The notes: generated by a model not told the origin, from the letters alone. Positions 1 through 8,461 are shown, numbered from the stretch's first letter. The stretch: DNA of 64,000 nucleotides from Sinorhizobium fredii NGR234 (GCF_000018545.1 NC_012586.1:558001-622000), one strand, 5' to 3'. Program-made: numbers and translations.

Positions 1-378
1 GTCGAGGCCGTCGATATTCGTTTGAAACTGAGGCAAGGCATTGAGTTTCGCTTCGGCCTTACGCCAGTCATAGTGCGTTTCCCAGTAGCGGACAATTGAC
101 TGAAGCTTCGCAAGCTGCACCCCCTGGGTGCGGTCGTCGACCGTCTCCGGGTCGGGCCAGCGCGTGGCGGCAAGGCGCTGTCGGAGGTTGACGAGCTCTG
201 CCGCCGGCACATCCACACGGAAGGGGCGTATGTCACCGGCTTCCAAAGGTGTCGCGGCCTCCACTTGGGCGAGGGCCGTCGCAGGGCGAAGCACCGCAAA
301 GGCGGCCACCGCGGCTCCATTCAGGAGCAGAGCCCGGCGAGACGGCGCGGAAGCGCCGGTTGTTTCCTGTGCGATCAT
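1..378 (-). CDS. Epoxide hydrolase family protein, N-terminal part (runs off window)
   Basis: The 126 visible codons start with ATG at 378 and are open to the left edge, so only the N-terminus is present. Residues 14-38 look like a twin-arginine export signal (SRRALLLNG, then a hydrophobic stretch ending ATALA). The mature part matches the epoxide hydrolase N-terminal (EHN) domain: IRPFRVDVPAAELVNLRQRL, then TRWPDPE and the aromatic pair around YWETHYDWRK. Family members are alpha/beta hydrolases that open epoxides with an aspartate nucleophile, but that catalytic half lies outside the window, so activity cannot be judged. The next gene on the same strand is a secreted cupin starting 47 bp upstream, so the two may be co-transcribed. 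Confidence 0.8.
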   Translation of the reverse strand, partial: MIAQETTGASAPSRRALLLNGAAVAAFAVLRPATALAQVEAATPLEAGDIRPFRVDVPAAELVNLRQRLAATRWPDPETVDDRTQGVQLAKLQSIVRYWETHYDWRKAEAKLNALPQFQTNIDGLD

Positions 379-424
379 TTTCGCACTTCCTTCCACGTGG
401 TTCTCAATGTCCTTGTTGAAGCGC

Positions 425-826
425 TCACTTGACCGGGACGACGAGCGGGGTGCCCTTCTCGACGATGTATGTTGCAAGCTCGGACGCCCTGCCGTCGCCG
501 ACATTCTTCGCCAAGTGTGCCACTCCAGCCGGGATGAACAAAGTTTCTCCGGCATGAAGTGTGACCGGCGCTCTGCCCTCGAGCTGATATTGCAACGAGC
601 CTTCGAGCACATAGGCCACCTCTTCGCCCGGATGAGAGTGCTTGATGGAGACTGCGCCCGGTTCGAAGTCGACGCGCACCTGGACCGCCTCACGACCAGG
701 CACGCCGAGGTCGCGCTGCACGAGATCGGTACGCTGAATTCCCGCTTGCTGCGCCTTGGCCCCGTGCAGCGCCAATCCGCTCCCAACGATCAGCAGCGCA
801 GCCGCCATGATTCGAGGCGTTCTCAT
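425..826 (-). CDS. Secreted cupin-domain protein
   Basis: This is a 133-residue protein with a signal peptide (MRTPRIMAAALLIVGSGLA, cleavage near AKA) and one RmlC-type cupin barrel. The metal-binding signature is visible: HSHPGEEVAYVLEG with His63, His65 and Glu69, and a second motif GETLFIPAGVAHLAKN with His104. Proteins of this size are usually small periplasmic cupins of unknown substrate. It lies 47 bp upstream of the exported epoxide-hydrolase-like gene in the same direction, so a shared transcript is plausible. The family call is firm and the function is unknown. Confidence 0.85.
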   Translation of the reverse strand: MRTPRIMAAALLIVGSGLALHGAKAQQAGIQRTDLVQRDLGVPGREAVQVRVDFEPGAVSIKHSHPGEEVAYVLEGSLQYQLEGRAPVTLHAGETLFIPAGVAHLAKNVGDGRASELATYIVEKGTPLVVPVK

Positions 827-1174
827 ATGCTCGTCCTTTCAGCATTTGGGTCGAGGCTCGTTTTCGAAGCCAGTGCCGCCATTTGAGCGCCTATGTGTAT
901 TGACGCTGTGTCCGCCGGGCCGGACTTTTGTAACGGCATGTATCGCGGAACAACGGAGCGAACGCGGCGCCCGATCGGCACGCATTGCTTTGAGGAAGAG
1001 GGCGCGCGACACATGAAGGCTCGCGGCCCCTGATGGCGGGAGGCGCAGGCTCCCACCCAGCGAGCGGGGCGCCCGGCGGGGTCAGCGAGGCGAGGTATCG
1101 CGGCAGCTATTTGGAGACAAAGCCCTATCCTTTGCGTCGGGACCAGTTTGCGAAGGGCCGCGGCAGCACCGGCA

Positions 1175-1198
1175 TTGACAAAAAATACCGATCGGTAT
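1175..1198 (+). promoter_or_regulatory. TetR promoter with overlapping 14-bp palindromic operator
   Basis: A consensus-like -35 hexamer TTGACA (1175-1180) is followed at 1185-1198 by the perfect palindrome ATACCGATCGGTAT. The dyad lies in the promoter spacer, 12 bp before the ATG of the TetR gene at 1210. This is the expected layout for an autorepressor operator, and the palindrome type (ACCGATCGGT core) is common for TetR regulators. Confidence 0.65.
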
Positions 1199-1209
1199 AT
1201 TTCTGGATC

Positions 1210-1797
1210 ATGAAGAAATCTGAGCGAACCAGACAGTTCATCGTGGAAAAGACAGCCCCTATCTTCAACGTGAAGGGCTACGCCGGGACGTCGATCGCCG
1301 ACATGACGGAAGCCACGGGACTTACAAAAGGCAGCATCTATGGCAACTTCGCCAACAAGGACGAGGTCGCCTTGGCTGCCTTCGAGCATAACTGGCAACG
1401 GGTGAAAACGACGGTGCGCGCGGAAATGGACAAGCGCAGCACCAGCAAAGATAGACTGCTCGCCCTCGTGGGCGTGTATCAAGACCTCCAGTCCCACGAC
1501 TTTCCTCAGGGGGGCTGCCCCCTGCTGAACACGGCAGTGGAGGCGGATGGCACTCACCCTGATCTCCGGGAAAAAGCGAGGGACGCCTTCAACGGCTGGC
1601 TGAAGAACATCGTCACGGTCGTTGAGACGGGTGTTGCGGCCGGGGAGTTCCGGGCGAGCGTTGATGCGGAACAGACCGCCCTTACGCTGATCGCCCTGAT
1701 CGAGGGGGGGCTGATGATCTCCCAACTGACCGGCAATGTCGGTCACCGCACTGCCGTTATGCCTGCGGTGGAAAAAACGATCCTCGACCTCACGTGA
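1210..1797 (+). CDS. TetR/AcrR family transcriptional regulator
   Basis: This is a 195-residue regulator. The N-terminal helix-turn-helix is clear: RQFIVEKTAPIFNVKGYAGT, then SIADMTEATGLTKGSIYGNF and NKDEVALAAF (residues about 8-55), followed by a helical ligand-binding domain containing the QGGCPLLNTA motif seen in the YxaF/LmrA-like TetR subgroup. An in-frame extension upstream to 1033 exists, but the ATG at 1210 is preferred because the N-terminal helix begins there and a palindromic operator sits just upstream. A DUF2798 gene and an exported alpha/beta hydrolase follow in the same direction and are the likely targets besides itself. Confidence 0.9.
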   Translation: MKKSERTRQFIVEKTAPIFNVKGYAGTSIADMTEATGLTKGSIYGNFANKDEVALAAFEHNWQRVKTTVRAEMDKRSTSKDRLLALVGVYQDLQSHDFPQGGCPLLNTAVEADGTHPDLREKARDAFNGWLKNIVTVVETGVAAGEFRASVDAEQTALTLIALIEGGLMISQLTGNVGHRTAVMPAVEKTILDLT

Positions 1798-1832
1798 CGG
1801 CGGCCGAGTTCCTTGCGCGATTGGAGAAACCA

Positions 1833-2054
1833 ATGAACATGCACCTGAAACGGAAAATTGCCTTTGCCCTGTTGATGGGCATCATGACGACCGGGATCAT
1901 CTCGTTCGTACTTCTCGCCCTCAATATGGGTTTTTCTGAAACGTTCGCCGGGGCATGGCTGCGGTCCTGGGCTATCGGATACGTGATCGTCATTCCCGCG
2001 ATCCTTCTGGTCGGACCTCGGCTGCAAGCCTTGGTCGATCGCGTGGTTCAATGA
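1833..2054 (+). CDS. DUF2798 small membrane protein
   Basis: This 73-residue protein has two predicted membrane helices (IAFALLMGIMTTGIISFVLLA and SWAIGYVIVIPAILLVG), separated by a short loop with the NMGF and AWLRSW signatures typical of DUF2798. The ATG at 1833 is preceded by a GGAG at a reasonable distance. It lies 35 bp after the TetR gene and 33 bp before the hydrolase gene, so it is probably the middle gene of a three-gene operon. The biochemical role of the family is unknown. Confidence 0.8.
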   Translation: MNMHLKRKIAFALLMGIMTTGIISFVLLALNMGFSETFAGAWLRSWAIGYVIVIPAILLVGPRLQALVDRVVQ

Positions 2055-2087
2055 GCCAGCACACGGCACAAGCCGAGGAAGACTGCC

Positions 2088-3029
2088 ATGATCAGACCAT
2101 CGCTATCTGCGTTCTTTGCCCTCCTTTTCAGCTCTTCGATTGCCTGGGCGTGTGACCCCGCGCAAACGGAGAAACTGGACATCGATTACATCGAGACAAG
2201 TCCGGACATCACCCTCAGAAGGATGGTGGTGCAAAACTCCAACCCGAAGGGGACGGTGCTCTTCCTCCATGGTTTTCCAGAGACCCTGTGTGTCTGGAAG
2301 GATATCTCCCTTGCGCTCGCAGATGATTACGAAGTCCACGCTTTCGACTGGCCCGGCTACGGTCTTTCCTCGAGGCCTCCGGTCGACAAGTTTTCCTATG
2401 CGCCAAATGAATATGCCCGCGTCCTGCACGACTACATCGAGAAGGCGAACATCGACGAGTCCAAGCTCACGATCTACGCGACGGACATCGGAGCGTTGCC
2501 GGCACTTCTTCTGGCGCTGGAAAAGCCGGACATCGCCAAAAAGATCATCGTCGGCGATTTCGCGCCGTTCGACAGGCCGCAGTACATGTACGAGAGCTTA
2601 CAAAACCTGAAGTCAGAGCCATCGGCAGGGAAGACACGCGCCTACATGAACCAGACACGCGCGGAAATCCTCGAAAATGCCTACAGGAGAGGTTTACCCG
2701 AAGAGGCACAATTCGATCTTTCCCCGGACGTCAAAGAAGACATGTCCAGAGGATGGGACCATGGCGGACTGACGTCAGCGGACGCCTTCTATTACTACTA
2801 TTCCAACTTCACGCGTGACGAAAACTACTTCGAGGCCAACACCGACAAGCTGACGACCCCCGTTAAAGTGATTTGGGGCGAGAAAGACATTTACATCAAA
2901 AAAGAAATGGGCATCGAGTTAGCCGAAAAGATCAAGGCACAGCTTCGGCTTCTTCCGAACGTCGGTCACTACCCCCACCTGCAAAGTCCGAACCAGACCA
3001 TAGAAGAGCTTCGTGACTCGTTCCGATGA
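2088..3029 (+). CDS. Exported alpha/beta hydrolase (epoxide hydrolase/haloalkane dehalogenase-like)
   Basis: This is a 313-residue alpha/beta hydrolase with an N-terminal signal peptide (hydrophobic residues 5-20, cleavage near AWA). The oxyanion motif LHGFPE lies at 60-65. The nucleophile elbow reads ATDIGA with Asp133 in the catalytic position, so the enzyme probably uses an aspartate as epoxide hydrolases and haloalkane dehalogenases do. The acid is probably Asp267 (WGEKDIYI) and the base His294 (NVGHYPH). An aspartate nucleophile fits hydrolysis of an epoxide or halide better than an ester. It is the last gene of the TetR operon, so its substrate or a related compound may be the TetR effector. 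Confidence 0.8.
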   Translation: MIRPSLSAFFALLFSSSIAWACDPAQTEKLDIDYIETSPDITLRRMVVQNSNPKGTVLFLHGFPETLCVWKDISLALADDYEVHAFDWPGYGLSSRPPVDKFSYAPNEYARVLHDYIEKANIDESKLTIYATDIGALPALLLALEKPDIAKKIIVGDFAPFDRPQYMYESLQNLKSEPSAGKTRAYMNQTRAEILENAYRRGLPEEAQFDLSPDVKEDMSRGWDHGGLTSADAFYYYYSNFTRDENYFEANTDKLTTPVKVIWGEKDIYIKKEMGIELAEKIKAQLRLLPNVGHYPHLQSPNQTIEELRDSFR

Positions 3030-3269
3030 GAAAGCACTGCCGCCTCTCTGTCACTTTTAAAGACGAGAAGCCGGGCGGCCAAGATTCTCACATTAGCTGC
3101 AATTGCGAGCGCGCTTTCGATCTGCACGTATGATCGCCTCGATAAGGCTGCTGAGCTGCGCTTTGGCCCCACCCGTCCCTTGGCCGAGCAGCGTTCGGGG
3201 CGGTTCCGATCCGGCGGGCCGGACGGTAATTGCTTGTACGGGACGACACAGTAACCACGCAGCGTCATC

Positions 3270-3999
3270 TCAGAACAGCGCGTAATCCGACAGCTCGATT
3301 GTGACGGCGTTGAAATCGCGGTCGAGAGTGCCATCCGGCTTGAGTGTGAACACGCTGCGGCGGGTCGGGTACTTCAGCCCGTCGACGTCGACGTAATCAG
3401 AAACAAAGTGCGCAGCCGGCGTGTCCGCCCACACATCAACCGTATAATCGTGTCGGCGCAGCAGCCCACCCGAGCCGAAGTAGAAGCGCTGTTCCCGCGT
3501 GTGGCTGTGGACGCCCCTCGGGAAAGCGCACCGCTACGCCGCGAAGCGTCTCACCGTCGTTCTCGATCGGAGCAACATCGCGAGCTTCATAGCCGGGCTC
3601 GCCGAACACAAACGGCGTCGCATGGTATGTCCACATCGCATAGCCGTTGAAGTAGGCGAGGTTCAGCGGGTCCCATTGTCCGTTAAAACTGCGATCGAAC
3701 GCTTCACGTCCGTTGTCTCGCTCGGCGATAATCGAGCCGTCTCCGGCCCTGATCTCCACATGCTCGGGAGTCCAGCTCATCGTCCAATCTGGTTCTCCAA
3801 AGGGAGTAACTCGGGTCCATTGGCGGCGAAACTCGCTTGTTGCACGCCGCGGCACAGGAATCAAAGGAGCGCCTTTCAGCTCCCATAGCTTTCCACCGGT
3901 CCGTATGGTTGAGGCAATACCCTTAAACTTGCGCCAGCGGTCGTGCCCGCCATGCGCTTCCAGAGCCTCTTCCAGCAGCGGGTGCAACTTGCCACGCAT
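3270..3999 (-). pseudogene. Frameshifted conserved hypothetical protein
   Basis: The gene starts at ATG 3999 after a strong GAGGAG. The first frame is coding-like for about 160 residues (from MRGKLHPLLEEALEAHGGHD to DGETLRGVAVRFPEG) and then becomes nonsense. In the neighbouring frame the text continues immediately with HSHTREQRFYFGSGGLLRRH and ends ELSDYALF at 3270. One indel near 3515, inside a run of G and C, therefore splits one roughly 240-residue gene. The intact product resembles an uncharacterised secreted-protein-like family whose name I do not recognise. Either a real mutation or a sequencing error could explain the break. Confidence 0.6.
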
Positions 4000-4077
4000 C
4001 GATCTTCTCCTCAATTAGGATCCATGACGATCAAATTTAACGCTCCTGACCTTTGCCTCGTACCTCATATACCACCT

Positions 4078-4266
4078 TTAAGGACGCATCGCTTCAATCG
4101 CCGTTCCAAGCCAGGCGGCGGAGGCGACGATGTTGCGACCGCGCCGCAAGTCCACCTTGACTGGCAAGCCCTCCGGGTACGTTGCTCCAGGCATTTCATC
4201 GCCCACCTTGCGGGCCGGCGGACAAATCGGGTTCCAAGTGATGGCCCCGACATGGTTCACTGTCAT
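4078..4266 (-). CDS. Possible short gene or gene remnant, unrecognised
   Basis: An open frame of 62 codons (start ATG 4266) has coding-like composition, with segments such as VGDEMPGATYPEGLPVKVDL and a tail IVASAAWLGTAIEAMRP. No strong ribosome-binding site is visible, and I cannot assign a family. It ends 78 bp before the start of the frameshifted hypothetical gene and follows the YeeE/YedE gene on the same strand. It may be the 3-prime end of a gene whose beginning was lost. Confidence 0.3.
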   Translation of the reverse strand: MTVNHVGAITWNPICPPARKVGDEMPGATYPEGLPVKVDLRRGRNIVASAAWLGTAIEAMRP

Positions 4267-4285
4267 TTTCGCCGGGGGAACAGCG

Positions 4286-5245
4286 TCATGACCAAGGTCT
4301 TGCCATTGAACCGAATTTGACAATGAGTGCGGCCAGCGTCGCAACGAATATCACGTAGGCGAGCGCCGCCTGCCAGGCCCCGGTGGGAAAACCAATCAGC
4401 AGCAGCGTGTCGTTCCCACCGGGAATGAGGAGCGCAGCCAATCCCATGAGGATGCCTGCGAGCGTTTTCTTGACTATGGTCGCCACTGTCGGCCATTTCA
4501 GCATGAATCCTTGCTTCCTAAGTCTTGCGGAGACAAGACTGCCGCCGAACATGCAGACAGGGATCAAGGCACCTGCGACCGGTATCGAAGCGATCGGTCC
4601 AAAGGATGCAGTGATCGAGAACCCAGGCGCAGGAACCGCCAGGATCGTAGAGGTGATGCCGATCGCCCCCATCACCAGCGTCAACTGCCGGAAATTTGAT
4701 TCGGATCTGCGTGACACACCGAGCCTCAGAGCCACGATGGCCAACAATGCGAGCGCAAGCAGCGCCGCCTCTAGCGACGGGGGAGCACTTGTCGGTGGCT
4801 GATGCGAAAGCAGATCAAACAGGGAGTCAATGTATAGGACCGCATAGATGCCGAGAAACGTGAATGCGAATCCGATCTCCCCGTTTCCGATATGCCCAAC
4901 AGACCCGAACACACAAGCGCCGTTTACATAGGTGCCGAGCCCAAGCAAAATGGCCGCAGGAACCAGGTAGCCGAGTGGCGACCAACCCTCCTGCATCATC
5001 GGTGCCGTTTCAAGGATTGCGTAGACGAGGGCCGCCCAGACGGCGCATTCGATCAAAGCGATGAAACGTGCCGGCCTCCTCTCCGATACCAACTGCCTCG
5101 TGGCGATGACGGTGCAGATCGATCCCCGGTTCATCGCGAAACCGAGAACAAATCCCAGCGCCGCGGCCAAAGCCATAATCGCCCAGGTTTCCAAGCTGGC
5201 GGCGACAGGTCCCATGCCTGATATGTCAATGAGAATTTCGCTCAT
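4286..5245 (-). CDS. YeeE/YedE family sulfur-compound transporter
   Basis: This is a 319-residue integral membrane protein. It shows the two family signatures: FAMNRGSICTVIATRQLV near the N-terminus, and NGACVFGSVGHIGNGE in the middle, each next to a membrane helix. A C-terminal block GILMGLAALLIPGGND also fits. Characterised relatives (TsuA) import thiosulfate, using conserved cysteines to relay the substrate. ATG 5245 was chosen because the first membrane helix follows directly; a 15-residue upstream extension is possible. The usual TusA/TsuB partner is not present nearby. Related proteins also carry other sulfur species, so the substrate is uncertain. Confidence 0.85.
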   Translation of the reverse strand: MSEILIDISGMGPVAASLETWAIMALAAALGFVLGFAMNRGSICTVIATRQLVSERRPARFIALIECAVWAALVYAILETAPMMQEGWSPLGYLVPAAILLGLGTYVNGACVFGSVGHIGNGEIGFAFTFLGIYAVLYIDSLFDLLSHQPPTSAPPSLEAALLALALLAIVALRLGVSRRSESNFRQLTLVMGAIGITSTILAVPAPGFSITASFGPIASIPVAGALIPVCMFGGSLVSARLRKQGFMLKWPTVATIVKKTLAGILMGLAALLIPGGNDTLLLIGFPTGAWQAALAYVIFVATLAALIVKFGSMARPWS

Positions 5246-5377
5246 TCGGCAAACGGCCTCGCGCACCGCTCGAGTTTCAGACACATCCAAGCATTCATTA
5301 CTGATGGCCGTTTACTGATGGCCGTCGCTGCGATTTCGGACGCGCGACGAGCGCGCGTCCGCAAAGCGTTGCTACCA

Positions 5378-5833
5378 TTATTTTTCGAGCGCAGCCTGTG
5401 GCGTGTTTCGGAAACTGATCGCCATGCGATTGTAGGCGTTCATCAGGCCGGTCGCGATCGTCAGATCGACGAGTTCGCGCTCATTGAAGACGGCGCGTGC
5501 GGCCTCGTAGGCTTCATCGGGAACGCCGGTCTCGGCCACGCGCGTCACCGTTTCGGCCCAGGCAAGGGCGGCTCTCTCACGTTCGTCGAATAGGTTGCCA
5601 GCTTCCCGCCACGCCTGCACCAGCGCGATCTTCTCGATCTGTTGCCCCTTCTTCAGCAGGTCGCGGGTGTGCATGTCGAGACAGTAGGCGCAATTATTGA
5701 TCTGCGAGATGCGCAGATAAACCAGGTCGACCAGCACTCCAGGGAGGCCGCTCTGCAGGATGTAGCCGTAGACGCTACCAAGGGCTTTGGCGCCCGCCGG
5801 TGCGATCTGGTTGTAGTCGAGACGCTTGCTCAT
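5378..5833 (-). CDS. Carboxymuconolactone decarboxylase/AhpD-like protein
   Basis: This 151-residue protein has the AhpD-core redox signature NNCAYCLDMHTRDLLKKG, with Cys48, Cys51 and His55, followed by REAGNLFDERERAALAWAE, typical of the CMD/AhpD family. The CxxC and nearby His support a peroxidase-type thiol function rather than true carboxymuconolactone decarboxylation. It is the last gene of a minus-strand operon (NDH-like flavoprotein, cupin, AhpD-like), 24 bp after the cupin. That arrangement points to a redox stress module under the divergent Rrf2 regulator. Confidence 0.85.
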   Translation of the reverse strand: MSKRLDYNQIAPAGAKALGSVYGYILQSGLPGVLVDLVYLRISQINNCAYCLDMHTRDLLKKGQQIEKIALVQAWREAGNLFDERERAALAWAETVTRVAETGVPDEAYEAARAVFNERELVDLTIATGLMNAYNRMAISFRNTPQAALEK

Positions 5834-5857
5834 CGTTCTGTTCCTTAAAGGTCGGTT

Positions 5858-6268
5858 TTACTCAATGGGAGTGGTCAGGGCCTTTTCGTCGCTATTGAGG
5901 ACGAATACGGCGAGGAGCTTTGCGGGCTTGGTGTTACTCGCATTGCGGCTGACGAGATGCTTGGACGCCGGCGGTTCGTGCCAGCTCTCGCCGGTGCGGT
6001 AGATCTGCCTCGGGCCGTCATTCACCTTCGACTCGATTTCTCCGGAGAGCACGTAGGCGAAGATGAACGACGAGCCCGCGTGCCGGTGCGGTACCGATGC
6101 CCCGCCCGGCGGATAGTCGACGATTACGGCCTTCAGCGTCTTGCCCGGAATGTTGGGAATGGCCTCTTCGAAATGTGGCGTGACAACTTCACCGGGGTCA
6201 TGCGCTGCGGCAGGCATGGCGGTGGCGATGGCGATGCAGGCCGCGCCTATGATGAACCGTGCATTCAT
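5858..6268 (-). CDS. Secreted cupin-domain protein
   Basis: This is a 136-residue cupin with a signal peptide (ARFIIGAACIAIATAMPAAA, cleavage before HDPGE). Metal ligands are visible: His61 and His63 in PHRHAGSSFIFAYVLSGE, then His97 in GESWHEPP and His104 in SKHLVSRN. The open frame extends upstream to 6490, but ATG 6268 starts the signal peptide. It sits between the flavoprotein and AhpD-like genes in the same direction. The enzymatic role is unknown; small exported cupins of this type accompany redox operons in many proteobacteria. Confidence 0.85.
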   Translation of the reverse strand: MNARFIIGAACIAIATAMPAAAHDPGEVVTPHFEEAIPNIPGKTLKAVIVDYPPGGASVPHRHAGSSFIFAYVLSGEIESKVNDGPRQIYRTGESWHEPPASKHLVSRNASNTKPAKLLAVFVLNSDEKALTTPIE

Positions 6269-6431
6269 GATGACATTTCTCCTTTGTGACGTCTTCTTGG
6301 GAAAACGAGCCCGTATCCTCTCGGAAGGAGGAGTTGGGACAGGCTCGCTTGCGGCAGCCAGTGCAGCGCGGGGGATGCGTGCATTTGGCTGCCTGGAACG
6401 GTCGTTGGCTTTCCGGGACCAGATCTCACGA

Positions 6432-7640
6432 TCAAGCGACGACGATGCGCAGAGGGTCTGCAGCCGCAAGCGCCGCTGCGCGTTCGGCACTCGGCGGATA
6501 GATCCATTCGGTGTTGATCCTGGTTTTCAGCCTTTTTGCTTCGGCACCGGAAAGCTTTATCTGACGGTCCCAGCCTTCGGTATAAACTGCGCCCCATGGG
6601 CCCAGATCGAGGCACGTGACGTACTTCTCCTGGCTGTAGGGTATCGGATCCACCCCGAGCAAATCCGCCGCGACGTTGTGTCCCGCGGAGCGCCCGAGAT
6701 TCTGGGCGTGCTGGCAGCTCATCTTCGTGCGGTTGCCGTCATCATCGGTCGCGGCATAGGCAACGTCGCCGGTCGCATAGACGTTAGAGTGACCGATGAC
6801 CTTAAGGTTCCGATCGACATGAAGACGTCCGAAAGCATCTTTTTCCGCGTCGATCTGCTTCGTTATGGGGTTGGCGCGGGCCCCTGCCGTCCAGACCACT
6901 GTGGCCGCGTCGATCCGTTCGCCGGACGCTAGCGTCACGCCCTCGGGATCGATGGCGATGATCCCTTCGCCGAGACGGGTCTCCACCCCGAGTTCCGCGA
7001 ACGCCTGCTCGATGACCGGGCGAGGGCCTGGTCCGAGATCAGGTCCAATCGCATCGTTGCGCTCGACGACGACGACGCGGACGTCGGCGTCCTTTCCGAG
7101 TGCGGCACGAAGACGATGCGGCATCTCTGCGGCCGTCTCGATCCCGGTGAAGCCGCCGCCGGCGACGACCACCGTATTGCGGGAACGGCTTTCCGGAAGG
7201 CGCGCCAGTTCAGAGATATGTTCCTCGAGCACCGCGGCGTCGGCAAGCTGGTCGACATTGAAGGCGTGCGCCAGCCCCGGGATGTCGGGACGGAACAACA
7301 CGCTGCCAGTCGCCAGAACAAGCTTGCTATAGCCGATTGTGGTCTCGCGGCCCTCCTCGTCCGAATAGGTCACGGAATTCTTTGCCGTTGAGACAGCCGT
7401 CGCATAGCCTTTGATGAAGCGCACGCCTGCATTGGCGAATATCTCCGACAAGGGTGCCTTCATCGTGGACGCGTTTTTCTCGTAGAGGCGTGGGCGGATG
7501 TGCAGTTCGGGCTGCGGGGCGATTACCGCAACCTCGACAGAACCGTCCGCCTTTCCCTGCTGGTCCAGCAGCCGCATCGCACCAAGTGCCGACCACATTC
7601 CGGCAAAGCCGGCGCCGATAATCAGAATTCGTTCGCTCAT
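6432..7640 (-). CDS. NAD(P)/FAD-dependent oxidoreductase (NDH-2-like)
   Basis: This 402-residue flavoprotein has an N-terminal FAD dinucleotide motif (ILIIGAGFAGMWSALGAMRL), a second NAD(P)H-binding motif (VVVAGGGFTGIETAAEM, near residue 160), and the ATGDVAYA FAD motif near residue 295. It belongs to the pyridine nucleotide-disulfide oxidoreductase superfamily, close to type II NADH dehydrogenases, without a redox CxxC. The ATG at 7640 starts exactly at the FAD motif. It is the first gene after the divergent promoter shared with Rrf2, with a cupin and an AhpD-like gene downstream. The electron acceptor cannot be read from sequence. Confidence 0.87.
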   Translation of the reverse strand: MSERILIIGAGFAGMWSALGAMRLLDQQGKADGSVEVAVIAPQPELHIRPRLYEKNASTMKAPLSEIFANAGVRFIKGYATAVSTAKNSVTYSDEEGRETTIGYSKLVLATGSVLFRPDIPGLAHAFNVDQLADAAVLEEHISELARLPESRSRNTVVVAGGGFTGIETAAEMPHRLRAALGKDADVRVVVVERNDAIGPDLGPGPRPVIEQAFAELGVETRLGEGIIAIDPEGVTLASGERIDAATVVWTAGARANPITKQIDAEKDAFGRLHVDRNLKVIGHSNVYATGDVAYAATDDDGNRTKMSCQHAQNLGRSAGHNVAADLLGVDPIPYSQEKYVTCLDLGPWGAVYTEGWDRQIKLSGAEAKRLKTRINTEWIYPPSAERAAALAAADPLRIVVA

Positions 7641-7760
7641 TTCTGTTCCTCTTAGACAAGGCTTGGCTTTCGGCGGGACGACGTCCAACCGGTCAGACGA
7701 TTGCCGTTCAGCTAGCTGTCTCCGGAGCGGAGACGGGTTCCGCGACGATCTTCATAGCGC

Positions 7761-7797
7761 CGCGTTAACTACGACTAATCTAATCGTAGTTAACGCG
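7761..7797. promoter_or_regulatory. Perfect 14-bp inverted repeat between Rrf2 gene and redox operon
   Basis: The arms CGCGTTAACTACGA (7761-7774) and TCGTAGTTAACGCG (7784-7797) are perfectly complementary around a 9-bp AT-rich centre. The element lies about mid-way between the divergent starts at 7640 and 7922. Position and symmetry suggest an operator controlling both directions, most likely bound by the adjacent Rrf2 protein, though this pairing is inferred. Confidence 0.7.
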
Positions 7798-7921
7798 CAA
7801 CGATAATTCCGGCCGATTCCGGAGACGCATTGTCAATACGAGGGAGACGGGAGAGGCATTGCAGAAACGGATCACCAATAGTATCTACGACTGCATTTGT
7901 CGTTGTTTTAGCGGTGGTTCC

Positions 7922-8461
7922 ATGGCGCATGTAAGCGCAGGCGTTGAATACGCTCTTCACTGTCTCCTTTACCTCATCGATGCGGAGGAGTTGGGCCAGC
8001 CGGCAAGCGCGCGCGATCTTGCCGAGTTGCAAAAGGTCCCTGCCGAATTTGTTGCGAAGCTTTTCACCAAACTCCAGAAGTCGGGCATCGTGGTCGCCCG
8101 TGAGGGAATTGGCGGTGGCTTTGCGCTCGCGCGTCCTGCGACAGACATCACCGCACTCGATGTCATCGAAGCTGTCGATGGGCGTAAAGCGCTGTTCGAA
8201 TGCAAGGAGATCCGTGCTCAGTGCGCGCTTTTCGGAGACCGCACGCCCGTCTGGGCGATGGACGGCGTCTGCTCCATTCACGCGGTCATGATCGAGGCTG
8301 AGAAGCGGACAAGAGAAGTGTTGGCCGGTCACACGCTGGCAAGCATCGCCGGACGCGCAGCGGCGAAGGCACCCAAGGATCATGCGGACCGCGTAAAAGA
8401 ATGGCTGGCGGCGCGCACGCCGCGGCGTCGCCGCCGCGGCATCCAGCAAAGGGTCGATTGA
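7922..8461 (+). CDS. Rrf2 family transcriptional regulator
   Basis: This is a 179-residue Rrf2 protein with the winged-helix domain at residues 1-75 (VSAGVEYALHCLLYLIDAEE, then VPAEFVAKLFTKLQKSGIV and REGIGGGFALARP). Three cysteines, Cys94, Cys101 and Cys117, occupy the region where NsrR and IscR bind an iron-sulfur cluster, but Rrf2 members may instead use them as redox thiols. The frame is open further upstream; ATG 7922 aligns with the usual Rrf2 N-terminus. The C-terminus is arginine-rich. The divergent flavoprotein-cupin-AhpD operon is the probable target. Confidence 0.88.
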   Translation: MAHVSAGVEYALHCLLYLIDAEELGQPASARDLAELQKVPAEFVAKLFTKLQKSGIVVAREGIGGGFALARPATDITALDVIEAVDGRKALFECKEIRAQCALFGDRTPVWAMDGVCSIHAVMIEAEKRTREVLAGHTLASIAGRAAAKAPKDHADRVKEWLAARTPRRRRRGIQQRVD

